From contig NZ_JAJTTF010000005.1 in NCBI RefSeq assembly GCF_021341785.1, positions 266,520 to 330,519 of the forward strand: a stretch of 64,000 bases of DNA, in the 5' to 3' direction. Source of the DNA: Microbacterium sp. Au-Mic1. Its GTDB lineage: Bacteria > Actinomycetota > Actinomycetes > Actinomycetales > Microbacteriaceae. Position 1 is the first letter of the stretch. Each line of letters opens with the position of its first letter. The position numbers were made by a program, and so were the translations under genes. The notes under the pieces are model-generated. The model was not told where the DNA came from. It saw only the letters and a list, made by a program, of their open reading frames with translations, and made no database searches. Of this stretch, positions 1 through 8,380 are shown one piece after another.

Positions 1-32
1 TGCTCCGGGAGGAGACAAGCACCCGTGCGGTC

Positions 33-914
33 GTGACCGGCCGATCCGACCGCCCCCGTCGGCGCCGGGGCGCCGCGATCGGACGCGAGCGCAGCGTGCT
101 GCGCGGAGTCGGGCTGGTGCTGCTGTGGGCCTTCGTCGCCCTGAATATCGCCTGGATGGTCTGGATGGTGATCCAGGCCTTCCGTGACACGCGCTCGATC
201 CTGAGCGATCCGTGGGGGCTTCCCTCCTCGCTCGATCCCGTGAACTTCGTGACGGCATGGACGGCCGGCGACTTCGCCACGGCGACGCTCAACAGCGTGA
301 GCACGACGCTGGTCTCCTCGTTCGTGACGGTCGCGATCGCGGCCCCCGCCGCCTACTACCTCGGCCGGGTGGAGAACCGATTCACGAACGCGCTCACGAT
401 GTACTTCGTGTTGGGGTTGGGGATCCCGGTGCAGGTGATCCTGATCCCCTTGTTCGTGATGCTCAATGAGGTGTACCTCACCGACAGTCTGATCGGCCTC
501 AACATCGTCTACGTCGGTGTCTCGATGCCGTTCACCGTGTTCCTTCTCATCGCCTTCTTCCGCTCCCTCCCGCGGGAACTCGAGGAAGCCGCAGCGCTTG
601 ACGGAACCTCCGCCTTCGGAACCTTCTGGCGGATAACGCTGCCGCTCGCGAAGGGCGGCATCCTCACCGCATTCGTGCTGCAGGTCATCTCGCACTGGAA
701 CGAGACGCTGCTGGCGCTCACGCTGCTCCAGTCGACCGACAAGTACACCCTGCCGGTGGCGCTGATCTCGTTCATTCAGCAGCAGACCTACTCGGGCGCC
801 GACTGGGGCGGCCTATTCGCTGGGCTGTGCATCGTGGTGCTGCCGATGCTGGCGATCTATCTGTGGCTCGGGCGCCGCCTCACGGAGGGGCTGACGCTCG
901 GCATGGGCAAGTAG
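33..914 (+). CDS. Carbohydrate ABC transporter permease (MalG family)
   Basis: Inner-membrane permease of a binding-protein-dependent sugar importer. A basic N-terminus is followed by about six membrane segments. The EAA loop, which contacts the ATPase, is seen as EEAAALDGTSAFGTFWRITLP near residues 185-205. The length (293 aa) and the C-terminal GLTLGMGK ending are typical of MalG/ThuG proteins. The GTG start lies about 20 bp after an AGGAG-like stretch; the frame is open to the window edge, so the true start could be slightly upstream. The partner permease and binding protein should lie just outside the window. The substrate cannot be told from the sequence. Confidence 0.9.
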   Translation: MTGRSDRPRRRRGAAIGRERSVLRGVGLVLLWAFVALNIAWMVWMVIQAFRDTRSILSDPWGLPSSLDPVNFVTAWTAGDFATATLNSVSTTLVSSFVTVAIAAPAAYYLGRVENRFTNALTMYFVLGLGIPVQVILIPLFVMLNEVYLTDSLIGLNIVYVGVSMPFTVFLLIAFFRSLPRELEEAAALDGTSAFGTFWRITLPLAKGGILTAFVLQVISHWNETLLALTLLQSTDKYTLPVALISFIQQQTYSGADWGGLFAGLCIVVLPMLAIYLWLGRRLTEGLTLGMGK

Positions 915-922
915 TACCCGAC

Positions 923-1099
923 ATGGCGCTGGACGAGTTCTGAACGAGCGCGTTGGCCGGATCTCGCGGCGAACGCCGCGCCGCCGAACTCGCGTCGACG
1001 ATCGCCTCGGTCATCGACGCCCCACTCGCAGGATTCGCTCCAGCCGGCGGAGGCGTGGGCGATGCCTTTGGCTCCGTTTTGATAATGATTCTCATTTAA
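923..1099 (+). pseudogene. Possible gene relic upstream of the zinc operon
   Basis: From an ATG at 923 the frame reads MALDEF, meets a TGA at 941-943, then stays open to a TAA at 1097-1099. The part after the stop is Ala/Gly-rich and protein-like (ERRAAELASTIASVIDAPLAG). It may be the decayed remnant of a gene that followed the sugar permease, or chance open frame in GC-rich DNA. No family was recognised. The last codons overlap the Zur-type box. Confidence 0.2.
1080..1094. promoter_or_regulatory. Zur-type operator of the zinc uptake operon
   Basis: TGATAATGATTCTCA is an AT-rich imperfect palindrome in otherwise GC-rich DNA and resembles known Zur/Fur boxes centred on AATNATT. It ends 20 bp before the znuA start codon, so a bound repressor would block transcription of the operon. 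A zur gene lies at 8600-8998. No second box of this kind was seen in the window. Confidence 0.75.
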
Positions 1100-1114
1100 C
1101 GTAGTGTCGAGGAC

Positions 1115-2041
1115 ATGCAGAAGCCCCTCGCCGCCCTCGCTCTCGCCGTCGCCTCGATCCTCGCTCTCGCGGGCTGTTCCTCGACGGCCGGCCCCGCGTC
1201 CTCATCCAGCGCGGGGAGCATCGCGGTGACGGCGTCGACCAATGTCTGGGGCGACGTCGCGAAGGAGATCGGCGGCGATCACGTCGAGGTCACCTCCGTC
1301 ATCGCTTCTCTGTCGCAGGATCCGCACGAGTACGAGGTGACTGCCGCGGATCAGCTGAAGGTCCGCGGCGCGAAGCTCATCCTGGAGAACGGCGGCGGCT
1401 ATGACTCGTTCTTCGGCGACCTCGTCTCGAAGTCGGGGAGCAAGGCTCCTGTCGTCACCGCGGTCACGTTCGCGCCGAGCTGGCCGAAGGGTGAGGACGG
1501 CATGAAGACCGCCGAGGGATTCAACGAGCACGTCTGGTACGACACGGGGGTCGTCGAGGATGTCGCGAAGAAGGTCGCCGACGAGCTCAGCGGCATCGCC
1601 CCCGAGCACAAGGCCGACTTCGAGAAGAACCTCGCGACCTTCCAGCAGGGTCTCGCCGGGCTGAACTCCTCGCTCACGACGATCAAGGGTGCCCATCAGG
1701 GCGAGAAGATCTTCGTCACTGAGCCGGTTCCGCTGTACCTGACGGCGGCCGCGGGCCTGGTGAACGTGACGCCAGAGGCCTTCAGTCACGCGGTGGAGGA
1801 GGGGCAGGACGTCCCGCCCGCCACGCTCCTCGAAGCGACGAACCTCGTCGAGTCGGGTGAGGTCAAGGCGCTGTTCGCCAACGCCCAGGCCGGTGGTGCC
1901 GAGACCACGAAGGTCATCGGCGTCGCGAAAGAGAAGGGTGTGCCCGTGCAGGAGGTCACCGAGCTGGTGCCGGACGGCAAGACCTACCTGTCCTGGATGA
2001 AGGACAACATCGACACGCTCTCGCGTAACCTCGACAAGTGA
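1115..2041 (+). CDS. znuA: Zinc ABC transporter substrate-binding lipoprotein
   Basis: Extracytoplasmic metal-binding lipoprotein that delivers Zn2+ (possibly Mn2+) to the transporter encoded just downstream. A lipobox LALAGC places the acylated Cys at residue 21. Metal-ligand regions of the ZnuA/TroA fold are visible: QDPHEYEV and NEHVWYD. At the third position, where ZnuA usually has His, this protein reads TEPVPLYL, so Glu may replace His as a ligand. The His-rich loop of many ZnuA proteins is absent. A GAGGA ribosome site precedes the ATG. The gene overlaps the ATPase gene by 4 bp (GTGA) and lies behind a Zur-type box. Confidence 0.9.
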   Translation: MQKPLAALALAVASILALAGCSSTAGPASSSSAGSIAVTASTNVWGDVAKEIGGDHVEVTSVIASLSQDPHEYEVTAADQLKVRGAKLILENGGGYDSFFGDLVSKSGSKAPVVTAVTFAPSWPKGEDGMKTAEGFNEHVWYDTGVVEDVAKKVADELSGIAPEHKADFEKNLATFQQGLAGLNSSLTTIKGAHQGEKIFVTEPVPLYLTAAAGLVNVTPEAFSHAVEEGQDVPPATLLEATNLVESGEVKALFANAQAGGAETTKVIGVAKEKGVPVQEVTELVPDGKTYLSWMKDNIDTLSRNLDK

Positions 2042-2883
2042 CCTCTCCCGCCGAGTCTCCGGCCGCTCCGCTGCTGCGGATCCGCGGTGCCGGCATCCGC
2101 CGGGACGACCGAGAGCTGTGGAGCGGACTCGACCTCGATGTGGCCGCGGGCGAGCTCGTGGCGGTGCTCGGCCCCAGCGGCACCGGCAAGACCACGCTGC
2201 TGCGCGCGATCCTCGGTCTGCAGCAGCTCTCCGAGGGCACCATCGAGGCGGCGGGGCAGCCGGTGCGTCGGCGCGGCAACCGCCGTATCGGCTACCTCCC
2301 GCAGGCGCGCCCGCTGCCGCCCGAGACATCGCTGCGGGGCCGCGACCTCGTCGCGCTCGGCGTCGACGGGCACCGGTTCGGCCTGCCGATCCCGCGCCGC
2401 GGTGACCGCGCCAGGATCGACGCGCTGGTCGCGGCGGTGGGAGCCGACTCCTTCGCGGATCGCCCCGCGGGCACTCTCTCCGGCGGCGAGCAGCAGCGGC
2501 TGCGTGTGGGCCAGGCGCTCGCCGACGACCCAGGGCTGCTTCTCTGCGACGAGCCGCTGACCAGCCTCGACCTGGCCAATCAGCGAGCAGTGGTGGAGCT
2601 CATCGATCGGCACCGCCGCACCGGTGCCGGTGTGCTTCTCGTCACCCACGACATCAACCCGGTGCTCGACATCGTCGACCGGATCCTGTACCTCGCGAAC
2701 GGGCGGTTCACGCTGGGCACACCACACGAGGTGCTCACCACGCGAGTGCTCTCGGACCTCTACGGGGTTCCTGTTTTCGTCTCGGAGGTCGGCGGTCGGC
2801 TGGTCGTCGTCGGCGCGCCCGATGCGGAGAGCGCCGCGCATCATCACAACCATGTCGGACCGGACGGGGAGGCGGCCGCATGA
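2038..2883 (+). CDS. znuC: Zinc ABC transporter ATP-binding protein
   Basis: Cytoplasmic ATPase of the zinc importer. The Walker A motif GPSGTGKT is at residues 45-52, the signature is LSGGEQQRL, the Walker B is LLLCDEP, and the switch histidine is in VTHD. The C-terminus carries a short HHHNH cluster (near residue 270) that could bind metal and sense cytoplasmic zinc; this is inference. The gene starts on GTG inside the znuA stop codon and overlaps the permease gene by ATGA, so the three are translationally coupled. Confidence 0.93.
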   Translation: MTSPAESPAAPLLRIRGAGIRRDDRELWSGLDLDVAAGELVAVLGPSGTGKTTLLRAILGLQQLSEGTIEAAGQPVRRRGNRRIGYLPQARPLPPETSLRGRDLVALGVDGHRFGLPIPRRGDRARIDALVAAVGADSFADRPAGTLSGGEQQRLRVGQALADDPGLLLCDEPLTSLDLANQRAVVELIDRHRRTGAGVLLVTHDINPVLDIVDRILYLANGRFTLGTPHEVLTTRVLSDLYGVPVFVSEVGGRLVVVGAPDAESAAHHHNHVGPDGEAAA

Positions 2884-3770
2884 ACCTCGCGGACATCGGC
2901 CAGGCCATGTTCGGCGGCCTCTCCCAGTACGGCGAGATCCTCGCACTCGTCTCGAACTCGGTCTGGGCGGGAGCCGTGCTCGGCCTCGTCGGCGGTCTCA
3001 TCGGCGTCTTCGTGATGCAGCGCGACATGGCCTTCGCGGTGCACGGCATCAGCGAGCTGTCCTTCGCGGGCGCTGCTGTCGCTCTGCTGGTGGGCGTCGA
3101 CGTCGTCACCGGCTCGATCGTCGGCTCCCTGATCGCCGCCGCGATCATCGGTTGGCTGGGCGCTCGCGCGCGCGACCGCAACTCGATCATCGGCGTGCTC
3201 ATGCCGTTCGGTCTCGGCATCGGGATCCTCGCCCTCTCGCTCTACAGCGGGCGCGCGGCGGGCCGGTTCAGTCTTCTGACGGGGCAGATCGTCTCGGTGC
3301 AGTCGGACCAGCTCGGCTGGCTGACCGGGATCTGCGCCCTCGTGCTGGTGGGCCTGCTGCTCATCTGGCGGCCGCTGCGCTTCGACTCGCTCGACCCGCA
3401 GTCGGCCGCCGCGCGCGGCGTTCCGACGGTCGGCGTCTCCTTCGCGTTCATGCTGCTGCTCGGTCTGGTCGTGGCGGTCGCGGTGCACATCATCGGCGCG
3501 CTGCTGGTGATGGCGCTCGTCGTGACACCGGCCGCCGCCGCCATGCGGGTGCGCTCCGGCCCGCTGTCGGTTCCGGTGCTGGCGGCCGTGTTCGGGGTGG
3601 CGTCCGCGGTCGGCGGTATCCTCCTGGCCGTGATGGGGACGCTCCCGGTGAGCCCGTACATCACGACGGTCTCGTTCGTGATCTACCTCGTCTGTCGCGC
3701 GATCGGATCCCGTCGGGATCGCGTCGTGCGCGCGGCGACCCGACCCGAGGCGGCGGTGCGCCAGCCGTGA
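2880..3770 (+). CDS. znuB: Zinc ABC transporter permease
   Basis: Integral membrane subunit of the ABC-3 family (ZnuB/TroC/AztB type), 296 aa with about eight or nine hydrophobic segments. Family features seen include the FAVHGISELSFAGAA stretch near residue 53 and the conserved VVTPAAAAMR region near residue 215. It is the last gene of the Zur-type operon; a hairpin 50 bp downstream could end the transcript. Confidence 0.93.
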   Translation: MNLADIGQAMFGGLSQYGEILALVSNSVWAGAVLGLVGGLIGVFVMQRDMAFAVHGISELSFAGAAVALLVGVDVVTGSIVGSLIAAAIIGWLGARARDRNSIIGVLMPFGLGIGILALSLYSGRAAGRFSLLTGQIVSVQSDQLGWLTGICALVLVGLLLIWRPLRFDSLDPQSAAARGVPTVGVSFAFMLLLGLVVAVAVHIIGALLVMALVVTPAAAAMRVRSGPLSVPVLAAVFGVASAVGGILLAVMGTLPVSPYITTVSFVIYLVCRAIGSRRDRVVRAATRPEAAVRQP

Positions 3771-3818
3771 TCGACCGTCGCGCCGCCGCACCTCACCGCG
3801 TGCCGCGCGACCGGTCTT

Positions 3819-3841
3819 CCCGGGGGGACAATCCTCCCGGG
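3819..3841 (+). terminator. Hairpin after the zinc operon
   Basis: CCCGGGGGGA and TCCTCCCGGG pair as a 10-bp stem with one G-U pair and a CAA loop. No T-run follows. It may terminate the zinc operon or shape the leader of the next gene, whose start is 20 bp downstream. Confidence 0.35.
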
Positions 3842-3861
3842 GCGAGTGGAGGAGTTCGGCG

Positions 3862-5295
3862 ATGGGACACGGGCACGGACATGACACGGCCGCGATCCGT
3901 CAGGTTCGGGTAGCGCGCACTCCCCGGCGCATTCTGCTGACGACCCTGATCGTCGTCGGGGTGGTGACGATCGTCGGGCTGCTGCTGCTCTGGCCGTCCC
4001 CGACGCGTCCGGGAAGCGTGGCGATCGGTTCCTCGTCCGCGCGGAGCACGACCTATCCGACCGGCGAGATCGTGAAGCTGACCGACTGCGCGGATCTGCC
4101 ACCATCGGCGGGCGGCGGATCCGGCGGGGCAACCGGCTCCGGGGGAGCGGGCGCCGGTCCCAGTGGTCAATCGGGCGCCGGTGGCGTGGCGGCCCCTGCT
4201 GCGGGAGGTGCGGCCCCCGCGCCCTGCTTGATCGCCCAGGTCAGGATCGAGAGCGGCGCCCGTGCCGGAGACAAGGTCACGACCATGCTGAACGGGCCGT
4301 TCGCCCGTGCGGGTCTGCGTCCCGGCGACCGGCTCGAGCTGCGGGTGACCGAGGTTCCGGGGCGCGCGAACGTCCCGCAGCCGGGCGGGGTGGATCCGGG
4401 GATCGCGGCGTTCGGCGTGGTCAGGACCGTACCGCTCGCGGTCTGGGCCGGACTGTTCGTGCTGATCGTGCTCGTGGTCGGACTTCTCCGCGGCCTGCTC
4501 GCGCTCGTCGGGCTGATCTTCAGCGGCGCCATGATCGTGATGTTCATGCTGCCCGCCTTGCTGCACGCCGGGCCCGCGATGGCGATCGCCCTCGTCGGGT
4601 CCTCTGCGATCCTCTACGTCGTGCTGTATCTCGCGCATGGCGTCTCCATGCGCACGAGCGCCGCGCTTGCGGGGACCCTGGCGGGTGTCGCCATCACCGC
4701 GATCCTGGCCCAACTGGCGGTCGGTACCACCCGGCTCAGCGGCCTCGACGAGAGCGCCGGCTTCCTTGCGCCGATGGTGCCGCAGGTCGACTTCCAAGGG
4801 CTGCTGACCTGCGCGATCATCATCGCCGGCCTGGGCGTGCTCAACGACGTGACGATCACGCAGAGCTCCTCCGTCTGGGAGCTGCGTGCCGTCGCCCCGG
4901 AGCTCTCTCGGCGGCAGCTCTTCGGCCGCGCGATGCGCATCGGACGGGACCACATCGCGTCCACCATCTACACGATCGTGTTCGCCTATGTGGGGGCATC
5001 CCTCAGCGTCGTGCTCCTGCTCTACGTGTACGACCAGCCGATGGTGAGCCTGCTGAGCCTGGAGGACATCGCGACGGAGGTCGTCCGCACGCTGTGCAGC
5101 GGGATCGGGCTCGTGCTCGCCGTTCCGCTCACCACGGCCATCGCCGTCGCGCTGCTCCCGCCCCGTTCCGCCGTGACGGGGGAGGCGATGCCGTCCTCGC
5201 TTGGCGAGGACGATGCCGAGAAGGTCGCCTGGCTGCGCACGTTGCGCACCGTTGAGGACGAACCGCTGACGCGGCCGAGTCCGCGCACCGCGTGA
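3862..5295 (+). CDS. YibE/F family membrane protein
   Basis: 477-aa membrane protein matching the YibE/F family, whose biochemical role is not established. The N-terminus is His-rich (MGHGHGHD), then comes one membrane anchor near residues 28-50, a Gly/Ser/Ala-rich low-complexity linker (about 85-115), a short extracytoplasmic domain, and six to seven membrane helices from about residue 190 containing the YibE/F core (GLGVLNDVTITQSSSVWEL). The His-rich start and position right after the zinc operon hint at a metal link, but no operator was seen and a hairpin separates the two units. The ATG has GGAGG upstream. Confidence 0.85.
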   Translation: MGHGHGHDTAAIRQVRVARTPRRILLTTLIVVGVVTIVGLLLLWPSPTRPGSVAIGSSSARSTTYPTGEIVKLTDCADLPPSAGGGSGGATGSGGAGAGPSGQSGAGGVAAPAAGGAAPAPCLIAQVRIESGARAGDKVTTMLNGPFARAGLRPGDRLELRVTEVPGRANVPQPGGVDPGIAAFGVVRTVPLAVWAGLFVLIVLVVGLLRGLLALVGLIFSGAMIVMFMLPALLHAGPAMAIALVGSSAILYVVLYLAHGVSMRTSAALAGTLAGVAITAILAQLAVGTTRLSGLDESAGFLAPMVPQVDFQGLLTCAIIIAGLGVLNDVTITQSSSVWELRAVAPELSRRQLFGRAMRIGRDHIASTIYTIVFAYVGASLSVVLLLYVYDQPMVSLLSLEDIATEVVRTLCSGIGLVLAVPLTTAIAVALLPPRSAVTGEAMPSSLGEDDAEKVAWLRTLRTVEDEPLTRPSPRTA

Positions 5296-5301
5296 ATCCC
5301 G

Positions 5302-5988
5302 CTATGCGGCCGGATCGCCGTAGCGCTCGGCGATCTCCTTCGATCCCGGCCATCCCTCATACGTCGCATGCTGGGGCCAGCCGTCCGGGACGTCCTGCCA
5401 GACCTCCTGACGCCCGTACGGCAGCACGTCCGCGATCGCGAAGGTGAGCATGAACTGCTCGGCGCCGCGCCCCGTCGTGTGCCAGGTGCGGTAGACGTCG
5501 TCGCCGTCGCGCAGGAACACGTTGTACGCGAATCCCTCACCCGGACCGGCATCCATGTCCGCGCCGAAGGTCGACGCCGCCGAGGAGTACCAGGTCATGC
5601 GGTTCCCGACGCGCTTCTTGTACGCGAGGATCTCGTCCATCGGCCCGTTGGTGACGACGACGAACCGCACATCCAGCGGCTCCACGATGTCGGGACGCGC
5701 GAACTGCGCCGTGCCGCCGGTGCAGCCCGGGCACTGCCAGGTGGCGCCGTCGGTCCACATGTGGTGGTAGGTCACGAGCTGGCTGTGCCCGTCGAAGATC
5801 TCGGCCAGGGTGACCCGGCTGCCGTCCTCGGCGATCAGCGTGTACTCGGGCAGCTTCACCGCGGGCAGCCGACGGCGGGCGGCCGCGATCGCATCCAGCT
5901 CGCGGGTCGCCGCCTTCTCCCTGATCCGCAGTTTCGCGAGCTCCTCGCGCCAGGTCTGCTCGTCGACGACGGGGGGCAGAGCGGTCAT
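5302..5988 (-). CDS. DUF899 family thioredoxin-like protein
   Basis: 228-aa cytoplasmic protein of the DUF899 family, which has a thioredoxin-like fold. The expected layout is seen: EEQTWREEL-type N-terminal helix, LAEIFDGHSQLVTYHHMW strand, then a CPGC motif (near residue 90) at the place of the thioredoxin CxxC, and a C-terminal DVWPYGRQEVWQD-like segment. Its function is unknown. GGAGGA lies upstream of the ATG. It is divergent from the TetR gene, and two 19-bp repeats lie between them, so it is the likely target of that repressor. Confidence 0.85.
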   Translation of the reverse strand: MTALPPVVDEQTWREELAKLRIREKAATRELDAIAAARRRLPAVKLPEYTLIAEDGSRVTLAEIFDGHSQLVTYHHMWTDGATWQCPGCTGGTAQFARPDIVEPLDVRFVVVTNGPMDEILAYKKRVGNRMTWYSSAASTFGADMDAGPGEGFAYNVFLRDGDDVYRTWHTTGRGAEQFMLTFAIADVLPYGRQEVWQDVPDGWPQHATYEGWPGSKEIAERYGDPAA

Positions 5989-6029
5989 GACTTCCTCCGA
6001 TGGTCGTTCCGTTCGCGGCGGCGGCGCCG

Positions 6030-6072
6030 ATGTTCACGGCGTCCACATCTGCTATGTTCACACCGTACACAT
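6030..6072. promoter_or_regulatory. Twin 19-bp operator-like repeats (TetR/DUF899 intergenic)
   Basis: Two direct copies of ATGTTCACNNCGTNCACAT lie at 6030-6048 and 6054-6072, 24 bp apart start to start, with 16 of 19 bases identical. Each half is roughly palindromic (ATGT...ACAT). They sit in the divergent promoter region and are the best candidate binding sites for the adjacent TetR regulator. Confidence 0.7.
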
Positions 6073-6122
6073 GTGCGCCCGCCAGGACAAGGGCTGCGGG
6101 GGACGAAGCGAGAGGGGATCCG

Positions 6123-6704
6123 GTGGCCTACCATCACGGCGATCTCGCGACCGCCCTCGTCCAGGCAGCCGTCGACCTCGGCCGCGAGGGCGGGCCCGCG
6201 GCGGTGACGATCCGCGAGGCGACCCGTCGGGCCGGCGTCTCGCCGAACGCCGCGTACCGGCACTTCCCGAACCGTGCGGCGCTGCTCGACGCGACGGCGG
6301 CGGCGATCCAGCAGGGCCTGGCCGCCGCGATGACCGATGCCCCGAACCGCTCTCCGGCCGCGCGGCTGCAGCGGATCGGCGCCGCCTACGTCGACTTCGC
6401 CCTGGATGAGCCGGGCTGGTTCGCGGTGGTCTTCTTCGGGATCCGGCCGCCGGATCCCGCTACGGTGCGGCAGGCGCCCGCGTTCGTCGCGCTGACGGCC
6501 GCGCTCGACGATCTCGTCGCAGCCGGTGGCCTCTCCGCGGAGCGCCGGGATGACGCCGCGTGGGCGTGCTGGGCCACCGTGCACGGCTTCGCGGAGCTCT
6601 GCCTGCGCGGACCGCTCGCGGGCGTGGGCCGGGCGGAGCAGCGTCGACGCGCCGAGGTCGCGATCCACGCGGTGATCGCCGGGATCCAGCTCGACGCCGG
6701 GTGA
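6123..6704 (+). CDS. TetR/AcrR family transcriptional regulator
   Basis: 193-aa repressor. The helix-turn-helix spans about residues 25-50 (VTIREATRRAGVSPNAAYRHF), followed by a C-terminal ligand domain of the TetR_C_33/WHG type. The start is placed at GTG 6123 because AGAGGGG lies 6 bp upstream and the family normally begins just before YHHGDL; the upstream frame is open but covers the operator repeats. The divergent DUF899 gene is the likely regulated partner. The inducer is unknown. Confidence 0.88.
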   Translation: MAYHHGDLATALVQAAVDLGREGGPAAVTIREATRRAGVSPNAAYRHFPNRAALLDATAAAIQQGLAAAMTDAPNRSPAARLQRIGAAYVDFALDEPGWFAVVFFGIRPPDPATVRQAPAFVALTAALDDLVAAGGLSAERRDDAAWACWATVHGFAELCLRGPLAGVGRAEQRRRAEVAIHAVIAGIQLDAG

Positions 6705-7061
6705 AGATCTCCTGCGGTCGCGCTCTCCGCGATGACCGTTCTCAGGACGGGGTCCGCCTTCGAGCGGAAAGTCACGTGCGGGGCGCCCGATTCCGACAGA
6801 TGATCCTGAGAACGGTCAGGAACGATTCCGCGCCCGGACCGCGGTCGTCGATGCGGCGATCCGCCAGGCGATCGTTCCGCGTCCGGCCGTGCACCGACCC
6901 TGTCGGCACAACGGAACGGCGGGTTAGGATCTTCAGGACTCGCGCGGATCGCGGACCCCGCACCCAGGGGCGCCGGACGACGCGATTCCCCCTCCGCATC
7001 CATCCTCCTGGCGCATCCCCCCTGCCCCGGAGCAGGAGGGGCGAACAGAAAGGCGCGGCAC
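6705..7061. other. 357-bp intergenic region with inverted repeats
   Basis: No gene was found. It holds a 15-bp perfect inverted repeat (6733-6747 and 6804-6818) described separately, a weaker inverted pair GGAACGAT/ATCGTTCC inside 6820-6880, and a possible -10 element TAGGAT at 6925-6930 for the downstream coiled-coil gene. Confidence 0.6.
6733..6818. repeat. Palindromic element, 15-bp arms, 56-bp loop
   Basis: TGACCGTTCTCAGGA at 6733-6747 is matched exactly by its reverse complement at 6804-6818. The core arm CCGTTCTCAGG recurs, with nearly the same arm spacing, inside the glycosylase gene at 13231-13309. This suggests a REP- or MITE-like element family. Confidence 0.6.
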
Positions 7062-8372
7062 GTGGCCGAGGCAACTGAGGACCGAGCAACCGAGGACAAG
7101 GCCCCCCAGGGCGACTTCTTCGATCAGCTGCTGGACAACCCGACGACGCAGCAGTCCTTCACGATCGGCTTCCGCGGTTACGACAAGACCGAGGTCGACG
7201 CGCATCTGACCGCGCTCACCGAGGAACTGCGGCGGGCGACCGAGTCGGGCGCGAAGGCCGACGCCCACTTGCGCGGCGAGCTCGGCAAGGTCACGGAGAA
7301 GCACCGCCAGGACCTGGAGAAGGCCACCGCCGCGCATGAGAAGCGCGCGGCACAGCTGGAGTCCGACCTCGCGACGGCGAACGCGAAGATCGCCGAGTCG
7401 GCGCAGCAGATCCAGTCGCTGAGCACGGCCCTGGCCGGATCCCAGGAGGACATCGACGAGGCCACCTCGCGCTCGCAGTTCGAGACCGTGCTGCGCGTGG
7501 CGGAGGAGCAGGCCAGCGTCCTGATCCAGAACGCCGCGGTGCAGGCGGAGCGCCTGCTCGAGGCCGCCCGCGACGAGGCCGCCGCCAAGCGCGCCGAGCT
7601 CGACGCCGATGTCGCACGGATCACGGCGCAGGCCGAGCGCGACGCGGACCAGGTGCGTCTGAAGATGGAGACCGAGTTCACCGCGCACACGGCGCAGGTC
7701 GAGCGCGAGGCCGCGCACGCCGCCGAGAAGGTGAACCACGCCGAGCAGGAGGCGCACTCGATCCGCACGGAGGCCGAGAAGGGCGCCGCCGCGCTGCGTG
7801 CGATGGTCACCCGCGAGACGACCGATCTGCGGGTCTCGGCCGAGCGCGAGGTGCGCGAGATGAACGCGCGCGTGCTGGAGATGGAGGAGTCCCTCACGCG
7901 CCGCCAGGACGACGCCCAGCAGGAGTTCCTCGTACTGCACAACCAGGCCGTCGCGCACGCCGAGCGCATCACCGCCGATGCCAACGAGCAGGTCGCCTCC
8001 TCGCTCGCCCACGCCGAGCGGATCTCGGCCAAGGCCGAGGACTACGAGCGCCTGATGCGCTCGCAGGCCAGCGCGATCGAGGCCGAGGCGCAGGTGCGCG
8101 CCCGCGAGACCCTCGACCGCGCCCGCACCAAGTCGCAGAAGATCGTCGACATGGTCACCGCCCACACGGCCAACGTCGTGCGCGACGCCGACGACCGCGC
8201 CCGTCAGCTGCGCTGGCAGCAGCAGCAGCTCACCAGCTTCATGGCCGAGGTGCGCGAGCTGATCCGCCCCGACGGCGCTCTCGGCAGCGAGGCCTCCGGA
8301 TCCGCTCCCGCCGCCGCGGAAGCGGAGGGGTCTGCAGAGGCCGAGGCATCCGCGGAGGGCGCCGAGGCCTGA
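7062..8372 (+). CDS. DivIVA-domain coiled-coil protein
   Basis: 436-aa cytoplasmic protein. Residues about 27-55 carry a DivIVA-like N-terminal motif (FTIGFRGYDKTEVDAHL), which in that family binds curved or polar membrane. The remainder to about residue 405 is almost continuous heptad-rich coiled coil with high Ala/Glu/Arg, ending in an acidic, Ala-rich tail. It is longer than Wag31/DivIVA and is probably a polar scaffold or cell-envelope organiser; that role is inference. GTG start with AGAAAGG upstream. It stands alone, with a repeat element following its stop. Confidence 0.8.
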   Translation: MAEATEDRATEDKAPQGDFFDQLLDNPTTQQSFTIGFRGYDKTEVDAHLTALTEELRRATESGAKADAHLRGELGKVTEKHRQDLEKATAAHEKRAAQLESDLATANAKIAESAQQIQSLSTALAGSQEDIDEATSRSQFETVLRVAEEQASVLIQNAAVQAERLLEAARDEAAAKRAELDADVARITAQAERDADQVRLKMETEFTAHTAQVEREAAHAAEKVNHAEQEAHSIRTEAEKGAAALRAMVTRETTDLRVSAEREVREMNARVLEMEESLTRRQDDAQQEFLVLHNQAVAHAERITADANEQVASSLAHAERISAKAEDYERLMRSQASAIEAEAQVRARETLDRARTKSQKIVDMVTAHTANVVRDADDRARQLRWQQQQLTSFMAEVRELIRPDGALGSEASGSAPAAAEAEGSAEAEASAEGAEA

Positions 8373-8380
8373 CCCTTCCC

